Below, in pieces: positions 18,416 through 26,104 of a stretch of DNA of 45,337 bases. Source of the DNA: Planctomyces sp. SH-PL62 (lineage in GTDB: Bacteria; Planctomycetota; Planctomycetia; Planctomycetales; Planctomycetaceae). A program made the position numbers and the translations under genes. The stretch covers positions 1-45,337 of the forward strand of contig CAMDDX010000014.1 of assembly GCA_945893075.1 (NCBI GenBank), in the 5' to 3' direction. Below the pieces are notes generated by a model. It made no database searches. It was not told where the DNA came from and saw only the letters and a list, made by a program, of their open reading frames with translations. Each line of letters starts with the position of its first letter. Within the stretch, counting starts at the first letter, position 1.

Positions 18416-18457
18416 GATTTTGAACTGTGGATTTTGAACTGTGGATTTTGAATTGTG
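18416..18457 (+). repeat. Three tandem copies of a 14-bp direct repeat
   Basis: Copies lie at 18416-18429, 18430-18443 and 18444-18457. The first two are identical (gattttgaactgtg) and the third differs by one base. The array lies just upstream of the DUF1501 start and contains an in-frame GTG (18441) that could be mistaken for that gene's start. Confidence 0.9.
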
Positions 18458-18473
18458 GCAGAGGGCCGCGCTC

Positions 18474-19883
18474 ATGACATCACAAACGCATTCGGACGTT
18501 CCACACCGCCACAGCCTCGTCCGCCGCGACTTCCTGCGCGTCGGCGTCTTCGGCGGAGCGGTAACCTCGCTGGCTCAAATGCTGCGGGCCGAAGAAGCCG
18601 CGGGAGTCCGGTCGTCATCCAAGGCCGTGATCTTCGTCCATCTTGATGGCGGTCCGCCGCAGCTCGACATGATTGATTTGAAGCCGCAGGCTCCGATCGA
18701 AATTCGCGGCGAGTTCGATCCGATCGCGACGGCGGTGCCCGGCATTCAAATCTGCGAGTTGATGCCGAAGCTGGCGAGCATCGCGGATCGAGTCGCATTC
18801 GTGCGGTCTCTGGTCGGATCGGCGGGTGCTCACGATGCGTTTCAATGTCAGTCGGGATTTGTCGCGAAGGAATTGCAATCGCTCGGCGGTCGGCCGGCAT
18901 TGGGTTCGGTGATCTCGAAGCTGCGTGGTTCGACCAGCGATGCGGCTCCGTCGTTCGTCGATCTGATGCAGGGCCGAGCGTTGGTGCGGAACAGTGCTCG
19001 GCCGGGATTTCTTGGCCCGGCGTATCAGCCGTTTCGGCCGGACATCTCGCAGATGTTCGCGCGAGAACTCGAACCGGGCATGAAGAACGAGTTGGCTCGC
19101 TTGGGAACGAGTCATTCGGTCAGCTTGAAGCTCGACGGCGCGATCGACTTGGATCGGCTGAGCGACCGGACGACGCTGCTGGCTCAGTTCGATTTGTTCC
19201 GCCGCGAGGTCGATGCCGCCGGCATGATGACCGCGATGGACCGCTTCACGCAGCAAGCGGTCGGGATTCTGACGTCGGGCCGCTTCGCCGATGCGCTCGA
19301 CTTCAGCAAGGAAGACCCACGAGTCCTCGACCGGTACACGCTGCGCGAAAAAGCCGGCGTGCCGAATTTCACATCGGACGCAGCTCCGGCGACGCTGAAG
19401 TTTCTGCTCGCGCGGCGCTTGATCGACGCGGGAGTCCGCTGCGTCAGTCTGTCGATCAGCGACTTCGACACGCACTCGGACAACTTCCCGCGCCTGCGAC
19501 ATGTGCTGCCGATCGTCGATCACGGCCTGTCCACGCTGATCACTGATCTGGAAGAGCGCGGGCGTTTGAACGACGTGACGATCGTCGCTTGGGGCGAGTT
19601 CGGCCGCACGCCGCGCGTCGATCCCAAGAGCGGCGGTCGGCATCACTGGCCACAAGTCGGTCCCGCGATTCTCGCGGGCGGCGGACTGCGCGGCGGAGTC
19701 GTCCTCGGCGAGACCGACCGCACGGCCAGCACGGCGATTGCTCGACCGGTCCACTACAAGGAAGTCTTCGCCACGATCTATCACAACCTCGGCATCGACC
19801 CACACCGCACCGCGCTCACCGACCCGCAAGGCCGCCCGCAGCATTTGCTCGATGAAGGGCAGCCGATCCGAGAGTTGATTTGA
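18474..19883 (+). CDS. DUF1501 family protein, Tat-exported
   Basis: The 469-residue protein belongs to DUF1501, related to the alkaline-phosphatase/sulfatase fold and abundant in planctomycetes. A twin-arginine signal (RRDFLRVGVFGGAVTSLAQ from residue 17) is followed by the typical FVHLDGGPPQLDMIDLKP, EIRGEFDPIATAVPG and, late in the protein, WGEFGRTPRVD and GRHHWP motifs. I chose the ATG at 18474 rather than the GTG at 18441, because the GTG lies inside a 14-bp tandem repeat and the extra residues do not fit the family. DUF1501 genes usually neighbour PSCyt-domain proteins. The nearest one here starts 2.4 kb downstream, beyond two other genes. The molecular function is unknown. Confidence 0.92.
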   Translation: MTSQTHSDVPHRHSLVRRDFLRVGVFGGAVTSLAQMLRAEEAAGVRSSSKAVIFVHLDGGPPQLDMIDLKPQAPIEIRGEFDPIATAVPGIQICELMPKLASIADRVAFVRSLVGSAGAHDAFQCQSGFVAKELQSLGGRPALGSVISKLRGSTSDAAPSFVDLMQGRALVRNSARPGFLGPAYQPFRPDISQMFARELEPGMKNELARLGTSHSVSLKLDGAIDLDRLSDRTTLLAQFDLFRREVDAAGMMTAMDRFTQQAVGILTSGRFADALDFSKEDPRVLDRYTLREKAGVPNFTSDAAPATLKFLLARRLIDAGVRCVSLSISDFDTHSDNFPRLRHVLPIVDHGLSTLITDLEERGRLNDVTIVAWGEFGRTPRVDPKSGGRHHWPQVGPAILAGGGLRGGVVLGETDRTASTAIARPVHYKEVFATIYHNLGIDPHRTALTDPQGRPQHLLDEGQPIRELI

Positions 19884-19963
19884 CGAACAATGGCTCTTCG
19901 CCATCCGTGTGGAAAACACATTCGTGAACCGCAAGGCACTAGCTGGGATTATTCATGGGTGGC

Positions 19964-20027
19964 AATTAGCACGACGCGCAAGCGAGTGGTACCCACCGAG
20001 ACCACTCGCTTGCGCGTCGTGCTAATT
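19964..20027. repeat. Perfect 27-bp inverted repeat upstream of the enolase-superfamily gene
   Basis: Arms 19964-19990 and 20001-20027 are exact reverse complements with a 10-base loop; the core is cacgacgcgcaagcgagtgg. As RNA it would form a very stable hairpin 24 bases before the start codon at 20052. Reading through it gives the spurious N-terminal extension of the downstream gene. Confidence 0.9.
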
Positions 20028-20051
20028 TCGAGACAGACACAGGGTATCCAC

Positions 20052-21134
20052 ATGCGAGTGACCGACGTTTCTGTGACGATTGTCGAGGTGCCGCAGACGG
20101 CTCCGCTGGCTCCGTATCGTTCGCATATTCGGAGCAGTTCCACGACACAGAGCGGCATCGTGCGTGTCGAGACGGACGAGGGCCTGATCGGCTGGGGCGA
20201 ACACAACGTCAACTTCCTGCCGAACCTCAGCGGACGGTTGATGGAACAGCAGGCACGCGAATGGTTGATCGGCCGCGACCCGCAGAACATCGCGGCGTTT
20301 CATCGCGACTGCCCGCTTGAAACGCGATTGAAGTCGGGGATCGAATTGGCGCTGTGGGACATCTGTGGCAAAGCGGTGGGGCTGCCGGTCGCTGTGTTGC
20401 TCGGCGGCGTGATTCGGCCACGAGTCGCTCTCGCCGCTTGTATGGGCATTCAAACGTATGAACGGGCCGGTGAGTTCGCTCGGTGGTATGTCGAGATGGG
20501 CTTCAGCACGCTCAAGACCAAAGCCGGAGCCGACATGACCGAGGACTTGGAGATGGTCCGCGGCATTCGTGACGCGGTCGGTGATCGGTTGAAACTGCGA
20601 ATTGATCCGAACCGCGCGTACTCGCCAGCAGAAGCGGCGGAACTTTGCCGGCATCTCGAACAATACAACCTGGAATACCTCGAACAGCCAATCCCCGCTG
20701 AACCGTTATCAGACGCGACGAAACTGCGCCGACAAACGCGCGTGCCGATCGCGCTCAACGAGAGCGTGACCAATCCGGCCAGCGTGATGGCGATCATTCG
20801 CGAAGAGGCCGCCGAGTTCATCCTGCCGGACACGCACATCGCAGGTGGCATTCTGCCGTGCGTGAAGATCGGTCACGTCTGCGAGGCCGCAGGATTGCCT
20901 TGCATCATGCACTGCGGACATGACCTCGGTCCCAAGACCGCGGCGATGTTGCACGTCGCGGCGTCGTGTCCGGCGTATTCGCTGGCGAACGATTCGACCT
21001 ACTACGGCTTGGAAGATGATGTCATCACCGAACCGTTTCAGATTCAGGCGGGGACAATTGCCGTGCCGACTCGCCCCGGCTTGGGCATCGAAGTCGATCC
21101 CGACAAGCTGCGGCAGTATCGCGTCGATTGTTGA
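20052..21134 (+). CDS. Mandelate racemase/muconate lactonizing enzyme family protein
   Basis: The 360-residue protein is an enolase-superfamily enzyme. The N-terminal capping domain starts MRVTDVSVTIVEVPQ. The barrel has KTKAG (the KxK base), RIDPNRAY, EYLEQPI and ALNESV, which supply the three metal-binding acids, followed by LPDTHIAGG and a late MHCGHDLGPK with a candidate catalytic histidine. The family abstracts a proton next to a carboxylate, so an acid-sugar dehydratase, cycloisomerase or racemase is plausible; the substrate cannot be assigned. I used the ATG at 20052. The open frame extends back to 19890, but that part encodes the hairpin repeat. It follows the DUF1501 gene on the same strand and may share its transcript. 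Confidence 0.88.
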   Translation: MRVTDVSVTIVEVPQTAPLAPYRSHIRSSSTTQSGIVRVETDEGLIGWGEHNVNFLPNLSGRLMEQQAREWLIGRDPQNIAAFHRDCPLETRLKSGIELALWDICGKAVGLPVAVLLGGVIRPRVALAACMGIQTYERAGEFARWYVEMGFSTLKTKAGADMTEDLEMVRGIRDAVGDRLKLRIDPNRAYSPAEAAELCRHLEQYNLEYLEQPIPAEPLSDATKLRRQTRVPIALNESVTNPASVMAIIREEAAEFILPDTHIAGGILPCVKIGHVCEAAGLPCIMHCGHDLGPKTAAMLHVAASCPAYSLANDSTYYGLEDDVITEPFQIQAGTIAVPTRPGLGIEVDPDKLRQYRVDC

Positions 21135-21171
21135 CCTTCGCGGCTCGGTAGATCCGCACAGATGAATTGTG

Positions 21172-21240
21172 TGGTAGCCGCACTCGCCATAGTGCGGGGA
21201 ATCGGCCAAAGAACCCGCGTTCTGGCGAACGCGGCTACCA
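21172..21240. repeat. Double-hairpin repeat, gtagccgc family, copy 1
   Basis: Arms 21172-21198 and 21214-21240 are inverted copies whose outer parts (tggtagccgc) match. Each also folds on itself: gcact/agtgc on the left, gcgttc/gaacgc on the right. It lies between convergent genes. Related copies are at 27701-27765 and 37537-37589. Confidence 0.85.
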
Positions 21241-21258
21241 GAAATCTCTGCGGCCTAA

Positions 21259-22017
21259 TTACCCCGGCAGCATGACTCGGCCGCCGCTGACGACGAGCGA
21301 TTGGCCGGTCATGAAGCTCGATTCGTCGCTGAGCAGAAAGCGGATCGCGGCGGCGATTTCTTCCGGAGTCCCCAGACGTCTCATCGGTGTGTTGGCGATG
21401 ACGTACTGCGTCGCTTCGGGAGACATCAATTTGCCCATGTCGGTCGCGATCAGTCCGGGGCAGATGGTGTTGATGCGGATGTTGTGCTCGGCCCAGGCTT
21501 CCGCCAGACAGCGAGCCATCGCGATGACTCCCGCCTTGGCGGCCGAGTAATGGACTTGGTTCTTCCGCTCGCGCAACGCCGCGATGGACGACAGCAGCAC
21601 GATCCGTCCGAACTGGCGAGCGATCATCTCGTCTTGCAGCGCGTGGATGACATGAAACGTGCCGTCGAGATTCACGCTCATGACTTGTCGCCACGTTTCA
21701 AACGTGACGTCCTCCGCCTTTTCGAGAATGCTCAGCCCGGCCGAATGCACCAGCATGTCGATTGGCCCGAAGGCGGCGCGTGTCTCCTGCACCATGCTTT
21801 GCACTTGTTCCGGCGAGGTCACGTCCCCTTGCACGGCGACGGCCGAGCCGCCCGCCGTGGCGATCTCGCGCACGACCTCGTCAGCTTTGTCTCGGCGAGT
21901 CACATAGTTGACTCCGACACGAGCTCCCTCGCTGGCCAATCGCAAGGCGGCGGCTCGGCCGATTCCTCGTGATCCACCGGTGACCAAAATCGTCTTGCCC
22001 GCAAACTCGTTGGCCAT
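21259..22017 (-). CDS. SDR family oxidoreductase (FabG-like)
   Basis: The 252-residue protein is a classical short-chain dehydrogenase. It has the NAD(P)-binding TGGSRGIG near residues 14-21, a DV cofactor motif (GDVTSPEQ), an HSAG in place of NNAG, a catalytic serine in LLSSIAAL, the active-site YSAAK, and a CPGLIATDM segment. The length and motifs match 3-oxoacyl-ACP reductase-like enzymes, but the class covers many substrates and no fatty-acid gene is adjacent. The start at 22017 (MANEFAGKT) is supported by aagga about nine bases upstream; a longer open frame reaching 22347 passes through a repeat and is rejected. It converges with the enolase-superfamily gene. Confidence 0.92.
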   Translation of the reverse strand: MANEFAGKTILVTGGSRGIGRAAALRLASEGARVGVNYVTRRDKADEVVREIATAGGSAVAVQGDVTSPEQVQSMVQETRAAFGPIDMLVHSAGLSILEKAEDVTFETWRQVMSVNLDGTFHVIHALQDEMIARQFGRIVLLSSIAALRERKNQVHYSAAKAGVIAMARCLAEAWAEHNIRINTICPGLIATDMGKLMSPEATQYVIANTPMRRLGTPEEIAAAIRFLLSDESSFMTGQSLVVSGGRVMLPG

Positions 22018-22133
22018 CTTGAATCGTCCTTTTGAGAAGAGCCATTGCCTCACATACCGAAGAATACCGTACCGCAAACGTAACGATCGCGGTACGGCTC
22101 GACGGCTCGGTCGTTCGTGGCGTTGGGGACAAT

Positions 22134-22211
22134 GTAGGGTGGGTCGAGTCATCGAGACCCACCGCGAACCTCGATTGTTTCGGTGGGTCTCGATGACTCG
22201 ACCCACCCTAC
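22134..22211. repeat. Perfect 31-bp inverted repeat, gtagggtgggtcgagtc family, copy 1
   Basis: Arms 22134-22164 and 22181-22211 are exact reverse complements with a 16-base spacer. It lies between the divergent SDR and di-haem protein genes. The same family recurs at 43021-43098, and a half copy is at 33380-33411. Confidence 0.92.
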
Positions 22212-22279
22212 GTTTCAAATACTTGCCACCCGTGGGTACGGCTCCGCGACTCTTGGGTTGGTGGATCATCGCAACTACG

Positions 22280-25240
22280 ATGATCCGCATGTCGCGACCA
22301 ATGTTTGCCGTCGTTGTTCTCCTGATTGGATCGGTCTCCGTCACCACACGTGCGGCCGAACCTGCCGAGCGACCGTTGGAGCGTCGCTTCTCGGACGTCG
22401 TACAGCCGCTTCTGAAGAAGCACTGTTTTGCGTGTCACGGTGCTGAGAAGCAAGAAGGCAAGTTGACGCTGAGCGGTGATTCGTCGGTCGCGGCGGTCGT
22501 GAAGAATTACCGCGTGTGGGACATCGTGCTGGAGCGGCTCGAAGCGGAAGAGATGCCGCCCAAGAAATCCTCGCAGCCGACAGCGAGCGAGCGGCAGAAC
22601 ATGATCGACTGGATCAAGGCGCTCCGCGAGCACGCAGCGCGGCGCAACGCCGGCGATCCCGGCACGGTCTTGGCTCGGCGGCTGAGCAATGCGGAGTTGG
22701 ATTACACGATCCGCGATTTGACCGGAATCGACATCCGCCCGACGCGCGAGTTTCCCGTTGATCCGGCGAACGAAGCGGGATTCGACAACTCCGGCGAATC
22801 GCTGACGATGTCACCGGCACTCGTGAAGAAATCCCTCGCGGCGGCGCGGCTCGTGGCCGACCACTTGGTGCTCAAGCCGCAGGGATTCGTCTTCGCGCCG
22901 CATTCGGCGGTCACGGAAACCGACCGTGACAAATTCTGCGTCCAGCGCATCGTCGATTTTTACCGCAAGCATCAAGTCGATTACGCCGACTATTTTCTAG
23001 CTGCGTGGCGATTTCAGAATCGCGAAATGCTCGGCAAGGGGTCGGCCTCGCTGAGCGATTTCGCGGTCGAAGCAAAGCTGAGCGCCAAGTATCTCGCGAC
23101 GATTTGGTCGGCTCTGACAGAGTCCGCAGAGTCCGGGCCGCTCGCGGAACTTCAGGCCGAGTGGCGAAAGCTGCCCACCGACGCCCAGCAACTTGACGAC
23201 GTGCGGCGCGGCTGCGAACAGATGCGTGAATTCGTCGTCAAACAGCGAAAGGAAATCGACGCGAAGATCGAGAAGCTGCATGTGAAGGGCAACTCCGACG
23301 GCAGTCAGCCGCTCGTGTTGTGGTGGACTCGGCAGATCGCCGCGCAACGAATGCGTTATGCCGGCGACGGCAAAGACGCGGAGCTTGATGCGGCGCGATC
23401 GCGTTTTTGCCGCGCGTTCCCGAACGTGTTCTCCGTGTCGAGTCGCGGCCATTATGCCGATCCGAATCTCGGTATCCAGGTGCGACTGCTGACTGCCGGC
23501 TTTCATCTGATGCAGGGCTACTTCCGCGATGACGAGCCGCTCTGCGAACTCGTTTTGGACGACGCGGCCAAGCGGGAACTCGACACGCTCTGGCAGGAAT
23601 TGAATTTCGTCACGCTGGTCCCGTTGCGGCAGTACAAGGATTTCCTGTTCTTCGAGCGTGCCGAACCGCCAAGATTCGCTGGTGGGGCCGAGTTCGACTT
23701 TGCTCGACCCGAAGACAAAGACGTGACTTCGGAAGCCAAGTTGAAACGGATGCGCGACACCTATCTGGCCAAAGCTCGCAAGAACGACGCGAGCGAGCAG
23801 GCCGTCGAAGCGATCGAGACGTACTTCGCGAATATGAATTCCGACGTCCGCTGGATCGAGCGGGTACGGCGCGAGGCCGAGCCAAGTCATCTGGTCGCTC
23901 TGACGAAACTCGCCGAGCGTGCGTATCGCCGGCCGCTGTCGTCTGCCGAGCGAGAGGAACTGCTTGCGTTCTATCGCACTTTGCGCGAGCAGGATGGACT
24001 GACTCACGAAGACGCGATCCACGATTCGGTCGTCAGCGTGTTGATGTCACCGCATTTTGGTTTTCGTTTTTATTCCGACGTAGCTGAAGTCGTGAGACTT
24101 CAGTCAAACGATGCCGGGCACGCGAAACCGAAGTCTCACGACTTCGGCTACAACGCTCGTCCGTTGACCGATTACGAACTTGCCAGTCGCCTGAGTTATT
24201 TTCTGTGGTCGAGCATGCCCGATGACGAGTTGCTCGCTCACGCGGCAGCGGACGACTTGCATCAGCCGGAGACGCTGATTGCTCAGACGCGCCGCATGTT
24301 GCGAGATGACCGCGTTCGAGGCTTGGCGACCGAGTTCGCCGGCAACTGGCTGGAGTTCCGCCGCTTCGAGGAACACAACAGCGTGGATCGCGAGCGATTC
24401 GCCAGCTTCACGAACGAGCTGCGCCAAGCGATGTATGAGGAGCCGCTCCGCTTCTTCGTCGATCTCGCGAAACACAATCGTTCGGTGCTCGATCTACTGC
24501 ACGCCGATCACACGTTCGTGAATCCAATACTCGCGCAGCACTACGGCATCAACGTAGACGAGTCACTCCGTGACTCGAAATTCGAGTCACGGAGTGACTC
24601 GTCTACGTGGTTCCGCATCGACGACGCGCAGCGTTACGGTCGCGGCGGACTGCTGCCGATGGCGGTCTTTCTCACCAAGAACTCGCCCGGCCTGCGCACC
24701 AGTCCGGTGAAGCGCGGCTACTGGGTCGTGCGCCGGCTGTTGGGCGAACGCATTCCCGCGCCGCCGCCAGCGGTTCCCGAACTTCCCAAGGATGAAGCCC
24801 AGCTTGGCGACCTGACGTTGCCGCAGCTTCTGGCTCGGCACCGCGACAACGTTGCCTGCGCGGGATGTCACCAACGTTTCGATGCGATCGGACTGGTCTT
24901 CGAGAGCTATGGCCCGATCGGCGAACGACGCGACAAAGACCTCGGCGGCCGTCCGGTCGATGCGCGGGCCACCTTCCCCGATGACAGCGAGGGAACTGGA
25001 CTCGATGGACTGCGGCGCTATCTGTCCGACAAACGTCAGAACGATTTCGTGGACAACCTCAGCCGAAAGTTGTTGGCCTACGCTCTCAGCCGCAGCTTGT
25101 TGCTGTCGGACAAGACGACCATCGAACAGATGCGTGCCAAGCTTAGGGCCGACGACCATCACTTCGGCAGTCTTGTCGAGTCCATCGTCACCAGCCCGCA
25201 GTTCCTGAAGAAACGCGGCCCAGACGATCCACGCGAATGA
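22280..25240 (+). CDS. PSCyt1/DUF1587/DUF1595/DUF1592/DUF1588/DUF1585 di-haem protein
   Basis: The protein has about 986 residues and the full planctomycete architecture. After a signal peptide (VVVLLIGSVSVTTRAAE) comes PSCyt1 with haem motif CFACHG (about 49), then DUF1587 (about 130-197), DUF1595 (about 540-595), DUF1592 (about 627-755), DUF1588 with a second haem motif CAGCHQ (about 859), and DUF1585 to the end. It is probably a periplasmic cytochrome-like protein; its partner is unknown. The start is 22280 or 22289; the upstream open frame crosses a repeat. Two palindromic insertions lie inside the coding sequence at domain edges (residues about 600-624 and 757-776), both in frame. Such proteins often pair with DUF1552 or DUF1501 partners; the adjacent gene here is an unrelated SDR. 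Confidence 0.93.
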   Translation: MIRMSRPMFAVVVLLIGSVSVTTRAAEPAERPLERRFSDVVQPLLKKHCFACHGAEKQEGKLTLSGDSSVAAVVKNYRVWDIVLERLEAEEMPPKKSSQPTASERQNMIDWIKALREHAARRNAGDPGTVLARRLSNAELDYTIRDLTGIDIRPTREFPVDPANEAGFDNSGESLTMSPALVKKSLAAARLVADHLVLKPQGFVFAPHSAVTETDRDKFCVQRIVDFYRKHQVDYADYFLAAWRFQNREMLGKGSASLSDFAVEAKLSAKYLATIWSALTESAESGPLAELQAEWRKLPTDAQQLDDVRRGCEQMREFVVKQRKEIDAKIEKLHVKGNSDGSQPLVLWWTRQIAAQRMRYAGDGKDAELDAARSRFCRAFPNVFSVSSRGHYADPNLGIQVRLLTAGFHLMQGYFRDDEPLCELVLDDAAKRELDTLWQELNFVTLVPLRQYKDFLFFERAEPPRFAGGAEFDFARPEDKDVTSEAKLKRMRDTYLAKARKNDASEQAVEAIETYFANMNSDVRWIERVRREAEPSHLVALTKLAERAYRRPLSSAEREELLAFYRTLREQDGLTHEDAIHDSVVSVLMSPHFGFRFYSDVAEVVRLQSNDAGHAKPKSHDFGYNARPLTDYELASRLSYFLWSSMPDDELLAHAAADDLHQPETLIAQTRRMLRDDRVRGLATEFAGNWLEFRRFEEHNSVDRERFASFTNELRQAMYEEPLRFFVDLAKHNRSVLDLLHADHTFVNPILAQHYGINVDESLRDSKFESRSDSSTWFRIDDAQRYGRGGLLPMAVFLTKNSPGLRTSPVKRGYWVVRRLLGERIPAPPPAVPELPKDEAQLGDLTLPQLLARHRDNVACAGCHQRFDAIGLVFESYGPIGERRDKDLGGRPVDARATFPDDSEGTGLDGLRRYLSDKRQNDFVDNLSRKLLAYALSRSLLLSDKTTIEQMRAKLRADDHHFGSLVESIVTSPQFLKKRGPDDPRE
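24080..24151. repeat. In-frame double-hairpin repeat inside the di-haem protein gene
   Basis: Arms 24080-24103 and 24128-24151 are inverted copies matching at 22 of 24 positions. Each arm also folds alone with an 8-bp stem: ctgaagtc/gacttcag on the left, ccgaagtc/gacttcgg on the right. The two differences compensate each other. The insertion separates DUF1595 (SPHFGFRFY) from DUF1592 (RPLTDYELASRLSYF), adding roughly 25 residues where the family normally has a short link. Confidence 0.88.
24552..24608. repeat. Perfect 57-bp palindrome inside the di-haem protein gene
   Basis: Twenty-eight bases on each side (24552-24579 and 24581-24608) are exact reverse complements around a single A. The length is nineteen codons, so the frame is kept; it encodes the charged, serine-rich link VDESLRDSKFESRSDSS between DUF1592 and DUF1588. 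A related intergenic element is at 39806-39863. Confidence 0.93.
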
Positions 25241-25264
25241 CGAGTAGCGTCGTGCGGGTGTTTT

Positions 25265-25312
25265 GTAGGTTGGGATTCCATCTCGACCGGTCGGGACGGA
25301 GTCCCAACCTAC
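25265..25312. repeat. Inverted repeat between the di-haem protein and bioD
   Basis: Arms 25265-25279 (gtaggttgggattcc) and 25298-25312 pair over 15 bp with one G/T mismatch, around a partly self-complementary spacer (cgaccggtcg). It lies 24 bases after the di-haem gene stop and could end that transcript. Confidence 0.8.
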
Positions 25313-25337
25313 TTTGGTTTCGGCCGGGGGCCACGTT

Positions 25338-26036
25338 ATGACTATGCGCGGACTATTCATCACCGGAACCGACACCGGCGTCGGCAAGACACACGTCGCG
25401 TGCGCGATCGTGCGCGAACTGCGCGAGGCTGGGCATTGCGTCGGAGTGTTCAAGCCGGCGTGCAGCGGAGCGTCGCTGGATGAGAACGGCGGTCCGCACT
25501 GGGAGGACATCGACCGGCTGCGCGACGCGCTCGGCCGAGAGGTCTCCGATGATCAGGTTTGTCCGCAGCGGTTTCTTGCGCCGCTCGCTCCGCCGGTCGC
25601 CGCTCGAACAGAGGGACGCCGGGTCGATTGGGAGTCGATCATTCACGGCTTCGAGGCTTGGCAGAAGGATTGCGACATCCTGGTTGTCGAGGGAGCCGGC
25701 GGATTGCTCTGCCCGTTGACCGACGACGCCACAATGGCTGAGTTCGCGGGCCACAGTTTATTTCCGCTGGTGATCGTCACGCGGCTTGGTCTCGGTACGA
25801 TCAATCACACGTTGCTGACCGTTGAGGTCGGTCGGCAGCGTGGCTTGCGGATCGCGGGGCTGGTCTTCAACGAGCCAACTCCGACCGAGGACGTTCTCGT
25901 GGCCTCGAACCCCGTGGAAGTCGCCGCTCGTTGTGACGTGCCGATCTTGGCCATTTGCCGGCATCAAACGGAGAGAGTCGGTCGCGTCAACGAATCGCTC
26001 CGGCTAGATTGGTGGAACTTCGCGGGTGTTCCGTAG
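25338..26036 (+). CDS. bioD: Dethiobiotin synthetase
   Basis: The 232-residue protein starts with the BioD P-loop GTDTGVGKTHVA (residues 10-21). It also has FKPACSG (the substrate-site lysine region) and VVEGAGGLLCPL, the second BioD signature. BioD carboxylates 7,8-diaminopelargonate with CO2 and ATP to dethiobiotin (EC 6.3.3.3) in the cytoplasm. Length fits the family. I chose the ATG at 25338; a second ATG two codons later is possible, and the upstream TTG would add residues from the intergenic element. No bioA, bioB or bioF is nearby, so the biotin genes are probably scattered. Its TAG stop (26034-26036) abuts a hairpin. Confidence 0.93.
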   Translation: MTMRGLFITGTDTGVGKTHVACAIVRELREAGHCVGVFKPACSGASLDENGGPHWEDIDRLRDALGREVSDDQVCPQRFLAPLAPPVAARTEGRRVDWESIIHGFEAWQKDCDILVVEGAGGLLCPLTDDATMAEFAGHSLFPLVIVTRLGLGTINHTLLTVEVGRQRGLRIAGLVFNEPTPTEDVLVASNPVEVAARCDVPILAICRHQTERVGRVNESLRLDWWNFAGVP

Positions 26037-26057
26037 GATGGTTTTCCAAACCGTCCT
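26037..26057. terminator. Hairpin directly after bioD stop
   Basis: The sequence ggatggttt tcc aaaccgtcc forms a 9-bp stem with one G/T pair immediately after the bioD TAG. No clear T-run follows, so it may be a repeat rather than a terminator. Confidence 0.5.
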
Positions 26058-26104
26058 GATTTGTTGGCTGACGGTTTCTCAGGCTGGGTTCGACAGAGGT
26101 TCGC

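Noticed and set aside
19890..20051. N-terminal extension of the enolase-superfamily protein
   Set aside because: It translates the hairpin repeat; family alignment starts at MRVTDVSV.
21908..22279. N-terminal extension of the di-haem protein
   Set aside because: It overlaps the antisense of the SDR gene and a repeat. The signal peptide starts near 22280.
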